DNA of 64,000 nt, from the NCBI RefSeq assembly GCF_001274945.1, contig NZ_LILB01000005.1, positions 453,296-517,295 on the forward strand, given 5' to 3'. This document shows positions 32,411 through 40,928 of this stretch, piece by piece. This DNA comes from Viridibacillus arvi (GTDB taxonomy: Bacteria > Bacillota > Bacilli > Bacillales_A > Planococcaceae). The notes under the pieces are model-generated. The model saw nothing but the letters and a program-made list of their open reading frames with translations, had not been told where the DNA came from and searched no databases. The position numbers and the translations under genes are program-made. Every line of letters starts with the position of its first letter. Position 1 is the first letter of the stretch.

Positions 32411-35194
32411 TCATACTTTTTTATTATACCAATGTTCTAATTCTAAGACCATATGTTGTAGGGATACTTTTTTCACCGGAATTGCTGGAAGAGCACGTAT
32501 GAATTCCTTCCCATACGATTTCGTCTCAATTCTTCGATCTAAAACGATAAAAACACCCTTATCCTGTGATGATCGGATTAGACGACCAAAACCTTGCTTG
32601 AAGCGTAAAATGGCTTCTGGTAGTGCCAACTTATAAAATGAATTTAGCCCTTGCTCGTTTAATGCTTCCGCCCTGGCTCTGAAAATCGGTTCTTCTGGAG
32701 CTGAAAATGGTAAACGTACAACAATGACTGCTGACAATGCATCCCCTGGTACATCCACACCTTCCCAAAAACTATTGGTACCAAATAATACGGAATGATT
32801 AAACTTCTGAAATAGCTTCAGTAATCGCATGCGACTACCTGAAGACATACCTTGAGCAAAGAGCATATAATCGCTTAACGCTTCCGTTTCTTGAATTAAC
32901 TCAACCGTTTTTCTGAGCATATCTTGGGACGTAAATAGTACGAAACAACGCCCTTCAGTAACAAGTACAGTTTGCACAATAGCATCTGCAACTGCTTCAA
33001 CATATTCCGTTTGTGAAACTTGTTGGATTTCAGGCATATCATCAACAATGTAAAGGCTCGCACCATCATAATATGATGACGGTGCCTGGAATTGAAATAA
33101 CGGCACTGAACTTTGAAGTCCTAATTGATCCGCGATAAAGCGGCGATTATTCGGTACAGTTAATGTACCAGATGCCCAGATGATTCCTGCTCGCGTTCGG
33201 AAACTGTCTAAAACAGCTGTGACAGATTGCGCGACGTGTATAGGGCGTTTATATACATGCAGACTCCCTGGGATACTACGTTGGTCTATCTCAATCCAAG
33301 CTGAACAATCTACTTCATGTGATAAAAAGATGGCATCCCATTCAGCCACTTTTATCGTTAATTCACGTAACCAGTAATACCAGTCTGATAATACCGTTTG
33401 CTGTGTAGGAGATAAATCATCAGGATTTTGCTGGAATATATCACTTAGTTCCTGAGCAAGCTGCACCCATTCCTGTATACTATGACTCACTTTTTCAAAT
33501 AAAGGTTGCTTTACCATGATCGAATTTAAAGGATAAGTACGCTTATTATGACGTGACCCTGACTTTTGAACGTTTAATTGATTAATCAGTTGATAAATTG
33601 CTTTATCAAAGATTTGTACCATCTCACAGTATTTTATTTCTAATTTTGATAATTGCCTAATCGGGATTTTCCCACTATTAGACATCAATTTAAAGTAATT
33701 ATGGATTAACTGATGATCCTCAACTGATCCAAGTTGACCAAAAATATACTTCCATTGTGTATAAGAGAGTGCTTTTTCATCTCTTAGTGTGGCTGCCTGA
33801 ATAAATTGATGCGCTTCATCTAGTATCCAGCCATTAACTGATGCTAGCACTGGCTCAACTCGCGTCAAATCAGATAGCAACATAGCATGATTTGTAATAA
33901 TGAGGTCTGCCGTTTTGCTTTTTTTAATCGCATTTCCATAAAAATCAAAGTAACCTTTACCACGTGAAATAGATGTAGCTGATGAACGTCGTACTTTATC
34001 TAAAAGTAATTGACCACCACCGGACAATGTAATTTCATTTAAATCACCTGTCGTTGTATTCGCAAGCCAGACGAGTAGTTGCATCATTGTAAATGATTCA
34101 TCGTAGGAAGCATCTTCAGCAACAAATAGCTCAGCAAAACGATCCACATCGATATAGTGCTCCATTCCTTTTAATAAGGTTACATTAATAGATGTTTGTA
34201 GAATCGCTTCTGCTTTTGGTAATTCTTCTGCTAATAACTGATCAAGAAGATGCGAAGTGTATGAGCTAATCCCTACTTTACCATTTGTTTGTTTGGCATA
34301 AATAATTGCAGGAATTAAGTACGCTAATGTTTTACCAATTCCAGTCGACGCTTCAGTCAATACTTCCTGTTTTGTTTTCAGGGCATGCCAGACTTGGTCC
34401 ATCATTTTAAATTGATCTGGACGAGCTTCAAAGTCTTTGAAAGCTCTAGTAAATAATGCTTCTTTTTCAGCAATAGAATGTGGATATGTTAACTTAATCT
34501 CTGACTTAGCCTCAATAACTGCTCCCCTTAAAGCTATATTTTTATAATAGAAATGGAGCTCTGATTGTTTCGATACAGCTCTTTTTATCTGAATCGCATC
34601 AAAGAATAATTGCGATAGATCTGATTTTAATCTGAAAGAACGCTGGTGCAATTGTTCAATTGTTGAAAGCGGGAGATTTAGAAGCTCTTCCCAACCACGT
34701 TTTAATAATAGCGCTGTTGCATAAGCATCATCATCTGCACGATGCGCTTGTTTCAATGAAATATTCAATTCCATTGCGATATCCTGTAGCTTATAGCTAA
34801 AGGCTGTTGGGAATAATATTTTCGATAATTCAACTGTATCCATTTGTTTACCAAACCATTTTGGTAAACCTGCTCTTTTAAATTCAGCTTGTAAAAAGGG
34901 CAAATCAAAATCAGTGTTGTGCGCTACAAAAACACAATCTTGCAAAATGTTATAAATTTTTTCAGCATGCGCTTCGAATGGTTGCGCATCTTTGACATCA
35001 TTGTCCGTTATATTCGTCAAGTCTTGAATAAAACGAGGGATTTTCTTCCCTGGGTGAATGAAAGTGGTGTAAGTTGATTGCACTTCCCAATCTTTCATTA
35101 AAACAATCGCTATTTGAATGATGCGGTCCCCATTTTGAGAGGAGTGACCTGTCGTTTCTAAATCTACGATTGCATATGTTTGACTGTCCATCAT
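32411..35194 (-). CDS. dinG: DinG-family protein with N-terminal 3'-5' exonuclease (ExoDinG)
   Basis: 927 residues. An N-terminal DnaQ-type exonuclease (1-175; VDLETTGHSSQNGDRI, VAHNTDFDLPFL, HRADDDAYATA with the catalytic His and Asp) is fused to an XPD-like helicase module with Walker A EASTGIGKTLAYLIP, LDEAHQF, and FGTNSFWEGVDVPG and GFGRLIRSSQDKG. The region between Walker A and the DEAH box has no cysteine cluster, so no Fe-S domain. In Staphylococcus aureus the corresponding protein is a nuclease and not a helicase. First gene of the dinG-ypmB-aspB group. The second 21-bp repeat array lies directly upstream. Confidence 0.93.
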   Translation of the reverse strand: MMDSQTYAIVDLETTGHSSQNGDRIIQIAIVLMKDWEVQSTYTTFIHPGKKIPRFIQDLTNITDNDVKDAQPFEAHAEKIYNILQDCVFVAHNTDFDLPFLQAEFKRAGLPKWFGKQMDTVELSKILFPTAFSYKLQDIAMELNISLKQAHRADDDAYATALLLKRGWEELLNLPLSTIEQLHQRSFRLKSDLSQLFFDAIQIKRAVSKQSELHFYYKNIALRGAVIEAKSEIKLTYPHSIAEKEALFTRAFKDFEARPDQFKMMDQVWHALKTKQEVLTEASTGIGKTLAYLIPAIIYAKQTNGKVGISSYTSHLLDQLLAEELPKAEAILQTSINVTLLKGMEHYIDVDRFAELFVAEDASYDESFTMMQLLVWLANTTTGDLNEITLSGGGQLLLDKVRRSSATSISRGKGYFDFYGNAIKKSKTADLIITNHAMLLSDLTRVEPVLASVNGWILDEAHQFIQAATLRDEKALSYTQWKYIFGQLGSVEDHQLIHNYFKLMSNSGKIPIRQLSKLEIKYCEMVQIFDKAIYQLINQLNVQKSGSRHNKRTYPLNSIMVKQPLFEKVSHSIQEWVQLAQELSDIFQQNPDDLSPTQQTVLSDWYYWLRELTIKVAEWDAIFLSHEVDCSAWIEIDQRSIPGSLHVYKRPIHVAQSVTAVLDSFRTRAGIIWASGTLTVPNNRRFIADQLGLQSSVPLFQFQAPSSYYDGASLYIVDDMPEIQQVSQTEYVEAVADAIVQTVLVTEGRCFVLFTSQDMLRKTVELIQETEALSDYMLFAQGMSSGSRMRLLKLFQKFNHSVLFGTNSFWEGVDVPGDALSAVIVVRLPFSAPEEPIFRARAEALNEQGLNSFYKLALPEAILRFKQGFGRLIRSSQDKGVFIVLDRRIETKSYGKEFIRALPAIPVKKVSLQHMVLELEHWYNKKV

Positions 35195-35288
35195 TTACTT
35201 CACAACTTTCCGATCGGTTTATATTCAAAATTCTATCACATTTTGAGCAGAATAGCTGAAGTCGATGTGCAGAAATGTAGATTTTACA

Positions 35289-35421
35289 GATTGTTGTGGT
35301 AAGTTGCATGATTGTTGCGCCAATTATCTTGTTTGTTGTGCTAATTTAGCTGTTTGTTGCACTAACTCATTCATTTGTTGCATTAACTAGTTACTTTTTT
35401 ATTTAGCTGAATATTCACATC
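35289..35421. repeat. tandem 21-bp repeat array, copy B of the dispersed element
   Basis: Five degenerate 21-bp units at 35289, 35310, 35331, 35352 and 35373 share the GTTTGTTGCACTAA-type core with copy A. The following unit start (35394) leads in phase into TTATTTAGCTGAATATTCAC and TC at 35399-35421, 21 of 23 bases identical to the end of copy A. Stop codons interrupt the frame that is open in copy A, so this copy is not coding. It lies, on the minus strand, between the panD terminator and the dinG start. Confidence 0.9.
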
Positions 35422-35430
35422 TTAAAACAA

Positions 35431-35454
35431 AAAAAGCATCCAAAAATGGATGCC
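35431..35454 (-). terminator. terminator of the panBCD operon
   Basis: GCATCC and GGATGC with a 6-nt AT loop, followed on the minus strand by seven T residues, 8 nt after the panD stop. Confidence 0.85.
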
Positions 35455-35461
35455 TCTATCA

Positions 35462-35848
35462 TTACATTACTGTCGCTTCTGGTTCATAGTGGATGAGTTC
35501 TTTTATCATGTTACCCTGCTTCATAATTGCTACGGTTGGTTTGTGTTTTTTTGCTTCCTCTTCATTAACATAGGCATAAGACATAATAATGACGACATCA
35601 CCTTTTTGTACTAAACGTGCTGCAGCACCATTTACACAAATAACACCGCTACCGCGTTCCCCCGCAATAATATATGTTTCAAAGCGTGCTCCGTTATTAT
35701 TATCAACAACATGAACTTTTTCATTTGGTAGCATACCAACTGCATCGAGTAAATCCTCATCAATGGTAATACTACCTACATAATTCAAGTCAGCTTGTGT
35801 TACAACTGCACGGTGTATTTTTGCATTCATCATCATTCTAAACATCAT
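35462..35848 (-). CDS. panD: aspartate 1-decarboxylase (pyruvoyl enzyme)
   Basis: 128 residues. The self-cleavage site Gly-Ser is in [13 protein letters not shown] near residue 25, where Ser becomes the pyruvoyl cofactor. Other family motifs are [24 protein letters not shown], and [12 protein letters not shown]. It makes beta-alanine for pantothenate. AAAGGGG ribosome site before the paired ATGs at 35848/35845. Last gene of panB-panC-panD. Confidence 0.95.
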   Translation of the reverse strand: MMFRMMMNAKIHRAVVTQADLNYVGSITIDEDLLDAVGMLPNEKVHVVDNNNGARFETYIIAGERGSGVICVNGAAARLVQKGDVVIIMSYAYVNEEEAKKHKPTVAIMKQGNMIKELIHYEPEATVM

Positions 35849-35863
35849 TTAATCCCCTTTTCT

Positions 35864-36700
35864 TTAAAAAATAATATTGTCAATTAGACGCGTTTTACCA
35901 AAGTAAACGGCTGCAGCAATTAAGACTTTTTCAGTCTGCTCTGCCACTTCAGTAAGATCTGGATAACTTAGCATTTGCAAATAATCAATTTCACCATTTG
36001 AATTGGCTTTAATGTGTTCTTTTGCAAATTTTGTTGCCTCAATATTATTATCAGATTCAAGATAATGGTTTTTCGCAAGAATCAATGCTTGATGAATTAC
36101 TACCGCTTCTTTACGTTGTTGTTCCGTTAAAAATACATTTCGGGAGCTTTTCGCAAGACCATCTTCTTCTCGAACAATTGGCACACTTCTAATTTCTAAA
36201 GGAAAATTATAATCACGTACTAAAGTTTCGATAAGCGCTAGCTGTTGTGCATCTTTTTGTCCAAAATAAGCCTTTGTTGGCTGAGTTAAATGGAAAAGCT
36301 TCGTCACAATTTTTAATACCCCATCGAAATGCCCAGGTCTTGTTGCACCACATAGAATGTTAGATTGTGGTCCAGCCAATATTTGTATACCACCATTAGA
36401 CGGGTACATTTCACTGACAGAAGGAGTAAATAAAAAGTCAACGCCTACTTTTTCTGCAATCCTTGAATCACGAATTAAATCTCTAGGATAACTTTCATAA
36501 TCTTCGTTGGGTCCAAATTGCGCAGGATTAACGAAAAGGCTCATGACAACGATTTCATTTTCTTTACGTGCAGCCTTAGCTAGTGCCATATGCCCTTCAT
36601 GCAAATAGCCCATTGTCGGAACGAGACCGATTGTTTTATCAGCTTTTTTTACTGTTGTAATGTGTGCAGTTAATTCTTTGATAGTTGAAACGATTTTCAT
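35864..36700 (-). CDS. panC: pantothenate synthetase
   Basis: 278 residues with the class I nucleotidyltransferase HIGH-like motif [14 protein letters not shown] near residue 28, [37 protein letters not shown], and the KMSKS-like AKSSRN. It joins pantoate and beta-alanine with ATP. The start overlaps the panB stop (36697-36700), indicating translational coupling. Confidence 0.96.
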   Translation of the reverse strand: MKIVSTIKELTAHITTVKKADKTIGLVPTMGYLHEGHMALAKAARKENEIVVMSLFVNPAQFGPNEDYESYPRDLIRDSRIAEKVGVDFLFTPSVSEMYPSNGGIQILAGPQSNILCGATRPGHFDGVLKIVTKLFHLTQPTKAYFGQKDAQQLALIETLVRDYNFPLEIRSVPIVREEDGLAKSSRNVFLTEQQRKEAVVIHQALILAKNHYLESDNNIEATKFAKEHIKANSNGEIDYLQMLSYPDLTEVAEQTEKVLIAAAVYFGKTRLIDNIIF

Positions 36701-37536
36701 TTTCTTATTCCTCCGTATAGCTGTTCAAGTTGATGATCTGTCATCGTGAAGCGATGCTCTACTTTTGGAAAAGAACCTTGCTTAACTGCTTTTGTATAGC
36801 TTTCGATACCTCTCTGCATCAAATCTCCTGCGGGTGCAAACTTTTCAACAAATTTCGGTACATGGTGAGTACCATACGCAAGTACATCATGGTAAACGAG
36901 TACTTGTCCATCAACATCTGCTCCCGCTCCTATTCCTATTACTGGAATTTTGAGTACTTTTGTAATTTCTGTTGCTAGCTGATATGGAATACATTCAAGA
37001 ACAAGGGCACAAGCTCCAGCCTCTTCGACTTTTTTTGCATCCTGTAATAATTTTTCTGCAGCAACGGCTGTTTTCCCCTGCACTTTATACCCCCCAAGAA
37101 CTGCCGCTGATTGTGGTAGTAAACCTAAATGTGCTACTACTGGAATCCCCGTATTTACTAGAGAGGATATGACATTTACAACAGTCTCTGCACCTTCAAC
37201 TTTTAAAGCACTAGCACCTGTCTGTTGGAACATATTAATCGCAGTTTGCAATGTTTGATCAATATTTCCGTGATACGAACCAAACGGCATATCAACTACG
37301 ATAAAAGTATCCTTTGCTCCTCTTTTTGCTGCTTTTGCATGATGGATCATATCTGCCACTGTCACAGGAACAGTTGAATCATAGCCAAGCACGACCATTC
37401 CAAGGGAATCACCTACTAAAATCATGTCTACTCCAGCTTCTTCAGCTAGTCTTGCAGATGGGTAATCATATGCGGTAAGCATAACAATTTTGTCGTTTTG
37501 TTCTTTCATTTTCAAAAAATCAGTCGTTGTTTTCAA
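36697..37536 (-). CDS. panB: 3-methyl-2-oxobutanoate hydroxymethyltransferase
   Basis: 279 residues from a TTG start at 37536, chosen because GGAGGAAGCGTT gives a strong ribosome site; the in-frame ATG further upstream would read through the leader hairpin and is rejected. TIM-barrel motifs present: [30 protein letters not shown] in order, [25 protein letters not shown], and IGIGAG. It makes ketopantoate in the first committed step of pantothenate synthesis. Upstream lies a leader with a terminator hairpin. Confidence 0.95.
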   Translation of the reverse strand: MKTTTDFLKMKEQNDKIVMLTAYDYPSARLAEEAGVDMILVGDSLGMVVLGYDSTVPVTVADMIHHAKAAKRGAKDTFIVVDMPFGSYHGNIDQTLQTAINMFQQTGASALKVEGAETVVNVISSLVNTGIPVVAHLGLLPQSAAVLGGYKVQGKTAVAAEKLLQDAKKVEEAGACALVLECIPYQLATEITKVLKIPVIGIGAGADVDGQVLVYHDVLAYGTHHVPKFVEKFAPAGDLMQRGIESYTKAVKQGSFPKVEHRFTMTDHQLEQLYGGIRK

Positions 37537-37569
37537 AACGCTTCCTCCTCTTTTCAGGAAGAAAACAAA

Positions 37570-37660
37570 AACCCCTCTGTCTAAAAATGGACAGAAGGGT
37601 TGCGTATTCAATGAAATGCATCGTTTTCTTCCGTCCCTGTCTATTACTAGATCAAGGCGA
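37570..37660 (-). promoter_or_regulatory. probable attenuator in the panBCD leader
   Basis: On the minus strand ACCCTTCTGTC-CATTTTTA-GACAGAGGGGT (37571-37600) is an 11-bp terminator followed by TTTTTGTTTT, only 35 nt upstream of the panB start. Upstream, GGACGGAAG (37628-37636) can pair over 9 bp with CTTCTGTCC (37589-37597), the 5' arm of that terminator, giving a mutually exclusive antiterminator. The hairpin could also simply end birA transcription, but that gene stops 160 nt earlier. The pan RNA motif is a known leader class in front of panB; I cannot confirm a match by eye. Confidence 0.5.
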
Positions 37661-37761
37661 ATCTCTTTAGTTATAGTAGTTTTTCAAGCGAGGTACAGTT
37701 CAAATAAATTGATACTGTCCTATACTTCCACTATAACAAGTTTGTCGATACATTCCAATCT

Positions 37762-38745
37762 TTATTTTTCGAGAGAAATATCTGCTGAATAGATACCTTT
37801 TATCGTACCATCATCTAATTGCAGTTGTAAAACACCATCATTTGTTATTCCGATAGCTTTACCAATGAATACATCTTGTAACGTTGTCGCTCGAATACGA
37901 TTTCCAATAGTACAAGAATAACTTTCCCATTGAGACTTAATCGGTTCAAAACCTTCTTTTACATATTGTGCACTGTAAATTTCTAAGTAATAAAGTATTT
38001 TAGCGACTAGAGTTGCACGATCTATATGTTTACCACTCGCAATTTTCAGGGATGTTGCGATGTCTTTTATTTCTTCCTCAAAATCATTTGGCTGATGATT
38101 TACGTTTATGCCCATACCCATAATAATTGCATTTACGCGATCCGGATCTGCTTGTAATTCTGTTAAAATCCCAGTACATTTCTTACCCTCTATCAATAAA
38201 TCATTTGGCCATTTAATTTCTGGTTGTACACCTGATATGTCAGCTATCGCTTTAGTCAATGCCACTGCAGCTACTAAAGTAAATTGAGGTGCTTCATAAG
38301 GAGCTATCTCTGGTCGAAGGATCACACTCATCCAAATCCCTTTACCTTTCATCGACTTCCATTCACGCATCATACGGCCACGGCCTGCTGTTTGTTCCTC
38401 ACAAATGATAACAGTACCTTCAGGGGCTCCTTCTTGTGCCTTATTATGTGCAATTGCTTGAGTAGAAGTCATTGACTGTTCATATATAATACGGCTGCCG
38501 AAATTTTCCGTTTCAAGAGCCATTGAAATATTTGCATCATCGACTGTATCAGGCGTTGCTGTTAAAACATAGCCTCTTTTTTTTACTGTTTCAAAAGCAT
38601 ATCCTTTTTCCTGAAGTTGCTTCATATGCTTCCAAATTGCCGTCCTAGAGATACCAAATTCATCTGCTAGTTGCTGTCCGGAAATTGGTTCTCCATTAGC
38701 CTCAACTAGTCGCTTTATAATTTCATTTTTCAATGTTGCTTTCAT
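37762..38745 (-). CDS. birA: BirA, biotin-protein ligase and biotin operon repressor
   Basis: 327 residues. N-terminal winged helix (about 1-60; GQQLADEFGISRTAIWKHMKQL) for DNA binding, then the biotin ligase domain with the AMP-binding GRGR motif (EEQTAGRGRMMREW), KWPNDLLIEGKKCTGIL, and GMGINVN, and a C-terminal SH3-like domain (IRATTLQDVFIGKAIGI). It attaches biotin to carboxylases and represses biotin genes. Lies between cca and panB as in B. subtilis. Confidence 0.96.
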   Translation of the reverse strand: MKATLKNEIIKRLVEANGEPISGQQLADEFGISRTAIWKHMKQLQEKGYAFETVKKRGYVLTATPDTVDDANISMALETENFGSRIIYEQSMTSTQAIAHNKAQEGAPEGTVIICEEQTAGRGRMMREWKSMKGKGIWMSVILRPEIAPYEAPQFTLVAAVALTKAIADISGVQPEIKWPNDLLIEGKKCTGILTELQADPDRVNAIIMGMGINVNHQPNDFEEEIKDIATSLKIASGKHIDRATLVAKILYYLEIYSAQYVKEGFEPIKSQWESYSCTIGNRIRATTLQDVFIGKAIGITNDGVLQLQLDDGTIKGIYSADISLEK

Positions 38746-38887
38746 GACTGAACCAATCCTTTATCTGAATGTCGTATCAAAATATAACATATTGTTTCTA
38801 AATGTTTATTTATAGCTGTTAATTAGATTCAATAGTATCACTATTTATCGTAAAATATGTCTAAATCTAAATCTTAATCAATCTTAA

Positions 38888-39066
38888 CATTTAGTCACTT
38901 TCTGGTCACTCAAAAGATATATTTTGCTTGTAAAGGCAAACGATAATAATCTATTGGTAAATGAAATTGGTTCATATAAAGGATCTATAATACAAAAGGT
39001 TGAAGACAATGGTGTATAATACTTCAACATAACTTCTGGCGGGAACTGGACTATGCAAGCTGAATA
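38888..39066 (+). pseudogene. C-terminal remnant of a secreted/lipoprotein-type protein
   Basis: A plus-strand frame reads LLVNEIGSYKGSIIQKVEDNGV, then a TAA at about 39017, then YFNITSGGNWTMQAE and a natural TAA stop. The pattern of GSYKGS, a Gly-Val-Tyr-Tyr strand and a GNWT strand at the C terminus is typical of a small beta domain found at the end of many Bacillales extracellular proteins. One substitution (TAT or TAC to TAA) would explain the break. There is no start codon or ribosome site, and a terminator follows directly, as for the true 3' end of a gene. Confidence 0.55.
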
Positions 39067-39072
39067 AATCCA

Positions 39073-39100
39073 TGGTCACTCACTACGAGTGGCTATTTTT
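39073..39100 (+). terminator. terminator after the pseudogene remnant
   Basis: GTCACTC-ACTAC-GAGTGGC forms a 7-bp stem followed by TATTTTTA, 8 nt after the remnant's stop. It has no intact plus-strand gene to serve. Confidence 0.6.
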
Positions 39101-39113
39101 ATGTTTCTGTCTC

Positions 39114-39257
39114 TTATGAGAGTACCAATAACAAACTTATTATTCCCGCAATAGGTAATAAAGCTATCCATATCCATTCCCCTAACGCTACATCTTCAGG
39201 CGCAATATCTTCATCTACAAAACAATAGTAAATACTCAACAAAATCTTCATTGCCAT
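39114..39257 (-). CDS. 47-aa single-span membrane protein, unknown
   Basis: ATG 39257 has an AGGGG site close by. The product begins MAMKILLSIYYCFVDEDIAPEDV, continues with a Trp-rich boundary (GEWIWI) and ends in one membrane helix (ALLPIAGIISLLLVLS) at the very C terminus, a tail-anchor layout. It starts 13 nt after the hypothetical gene 39271-39558 on the same strand and may be translated with it. I do not recognise it. It lies in the cca-birA gap, where B. subtilis has no gene. Confidence 0.5.
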   Translation of the reverse strand: MAMKILLSIYYCFVDEDIAPEDVALGEWIWIALLPIAGIISLLLVLS

Positions 39258-39270
39258 ACACCCCTATGGT

Positions 39271-39558
39271 TTAGATTTCCCAAGCCTCTTCCATTATTAA
39301 TTTCACTTTGATACTGCACGTGACACGCTTGATTGCTGTATATACTAATAACTTTAAGCACTCTACTTTACCCTTTTTATACACACTAATAACAATTAAT
39401 AATGCTTTTCGATTTTTACTATCGTGATGCTCTAAAACTATGTTTCTATCAATAGATGCTTTTGAGCTAAAGATTATTCCTGATAATTGATATAGTTTAC
39501 TAGATTTGAAGAATGGGGATGCTAATTCTAAATTAGACTCTGAGTTATATAGGAACAA
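39271..39558 (-). CDS. hypothetical protein, 95 aa, possibly 5'-truncated
   Basis: An open frame with a TTG codon at 39558 and no clear ribosome site. The product is basic with beta-rich segments (KNRKALLIVISVYKKGKVECLKLLVYT, CSIKVKLIMEEAWEI) and no recognised domain. A second frame overlapping the 5' end (ATG 39572) encodes MGCPNCSY, which resembles a zinc-ribbon start and would join this frame after a one- or two-base shift. The gene may therefore be truncated or frameshifted. Confidence 0.35.
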   Translation of the reverse strand: MFLYNSESNLELASPFFKSSKLYQLSGIIFSSKASIDRNIVLEHHDSKNRKALLIVISVYKKGKVECLKLLVYTAIKRVTCSIKVKLIMEEAWEI

Positions 39559-39626
39559 TTAGGGCACCCCATTATTCAGGAAACATTAAATACTTATAGT
39601 CATTTGACAAAAAAAGACAAAGCAAA

Positions 39627-39682
39627 AACAGGTGACTAAATAAACGACGGTTTATTATTCGGTCGCTTTTTAATCACCTGTT
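39627..39682 (-). terminator. long hairpin downstream of cca
   Basis: AACAGGTGA and TCACCTGTT pair over 9 bp, with an inner GCGAC/GTCG(T) helix, and TTTTTGCTTT follows on the minus strand. About 55 nt after the cca stop. Confidence 0.75.
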
Positions 39683-39737
39683 CGGAATTCAATTAAATTA
39701 TTTGTTATTAAATACTTGTATATAAGCGTTTTGAATC

Positions 39738-40928
39738 CTACCTCATATACTCTTTCAAAAACCAATCCTTTATCTGTTGTCGATCATTGAGAAGTTTATT
39801 TAATAGTATTTCATCGACCATTTTGTCGAGCGCTATTTTTAACCACGGTCCACTTTTTTTACCGCTCCACTCAATCAAATCTCGGCCATTGACGACAATT
39901 TCAGAACGAGATTGAATGGCTAGTGCATTCTTTTTCTGTACAATTTCGAATCGCTTTAAATTATCACTCGATTGGTAGAATTTTATCGCAAAATCATTTG
40001 CAATTTCTAATATCGATATGTCAAATTCAAAATAGTCTCTTGCAGACCAACCAGTAGTCGTTCTTATTTTATAAGCTTGTAACACTTGTTTCACATAAGT
40101 TTTTTCTTTGTTTGAACAATTAAATGTATTCAAAAGTTGAATAGCATTTTCATCTTGCTGTAATAAAATGAAAAACGCCCAACCATTAACTGGATTTCCA
40201 AAGCTCTCAAAAGTACACCAATACTCCACATGCTTTGAAAAATCACCCGGTAAATGGTCGACAAGCCTCGTATCGTTTACATAACGAATCGCTTTTTGCA
40301 CATTGGAACTAGTCCATACTTTATCAAATTCTACTTTTATCCGTTCTTTCGCTATAAAGCCTATATCTACTGCTTGATTACGGATTGCTTTGAAAGTTTC
40401 TTCTTCAATAGCAAAGCCGAGCTGTGCACTAAACCTGATTGCACGAAGCATTCGGAGTGCATCCTCACTAAAACGACTACCAGCATTTCCCACAGCCCGT
40501 ATTATTTGAGAAGATAAATCACTTTGTCCCCCAAATAGATCTACTATTTCTTTCGACCCTCGCATAGCCATTGCATTAATCGTGAAATCACGACGCTTTA
40601 AATCTTCTTCTAAGGAACGTACAAATTGCACATCATTAGGCCGACGATGATCTGCATACTCTCCTTCTGTTCGATATGTTGTGACTTCTACGGGACTAAG
40701 AGGATGAATCACTAATACTGTTCCATGAGCGATACCGACATCTGCAGTACGTGAAAAAACCGTCTTCACCTCTTCAGGTAAAGCACTCGTTGCAATATCG
40801 ACGTCATTGGCTAATTGGCCCCGTAAGTAATCTCTTACTGCTCCTCCAACAATTACCGCTTCATAACCAAACTTCTCTAAGGATTGTATGATATCAAAAG
40901 CGGCTTGCCAATTCTCATCTAACTTCAT
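39738..40928 (-). CDS. cca: CCA-adding tRNA nucleotidyltransferase
   Basis: 396 residues from ATG 40928 (MKLDENWQAAFD), preceded by AAGGTGG. Class II nucleotidyltransferase head: VGGAVRDYLRG, NDVDIATSALPEEV (catalytic DxD), RRDFTINAMAM, LFGGQSDL, and EDALRMLRAIRFSAQLGF. The C-terminal helical body is shorter and diverged. It adds or repairs the 3' CCA of tRNAs. The start lies inside the last codons of bshA (14-nt overlap). Confidence 0.95.
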   Translation of the reverse strand: MKLDENWQAAFDIIQSLEKFGYEAVIVGGAVRDYLRGQLANDVDIATSALPEEVKTVFSRTADVGIAHGTVLVIHPLSPVEVTTYRTEGEYADHRRPNDVQFVRSLEEDLKRRDFTINAMAMRGSKEIVDLFGGQSDLSSQIIRAVGNAGSRFSEDALRMLRAIRFSAQLGFAIEEETFKAIRNQAVDIGFIAKERIKVEFDKVWTSSNVQKAIRYVNDTRLVDHLPGDFSKHVEYWCTFESFGNPVNGWAFFILLQQDENAIQLLNTFNCSNKEKTYVKQVLQAYKIRTTTGWSARDYFEFDISILEIANDFAIKFYQSSDNLKRFEIVQKKNALAIQSRSEIVVNGRDLIEWSGKKSGPWLKIALDKMVDEILLNKLLNDRQQIKDWFLKEYMR

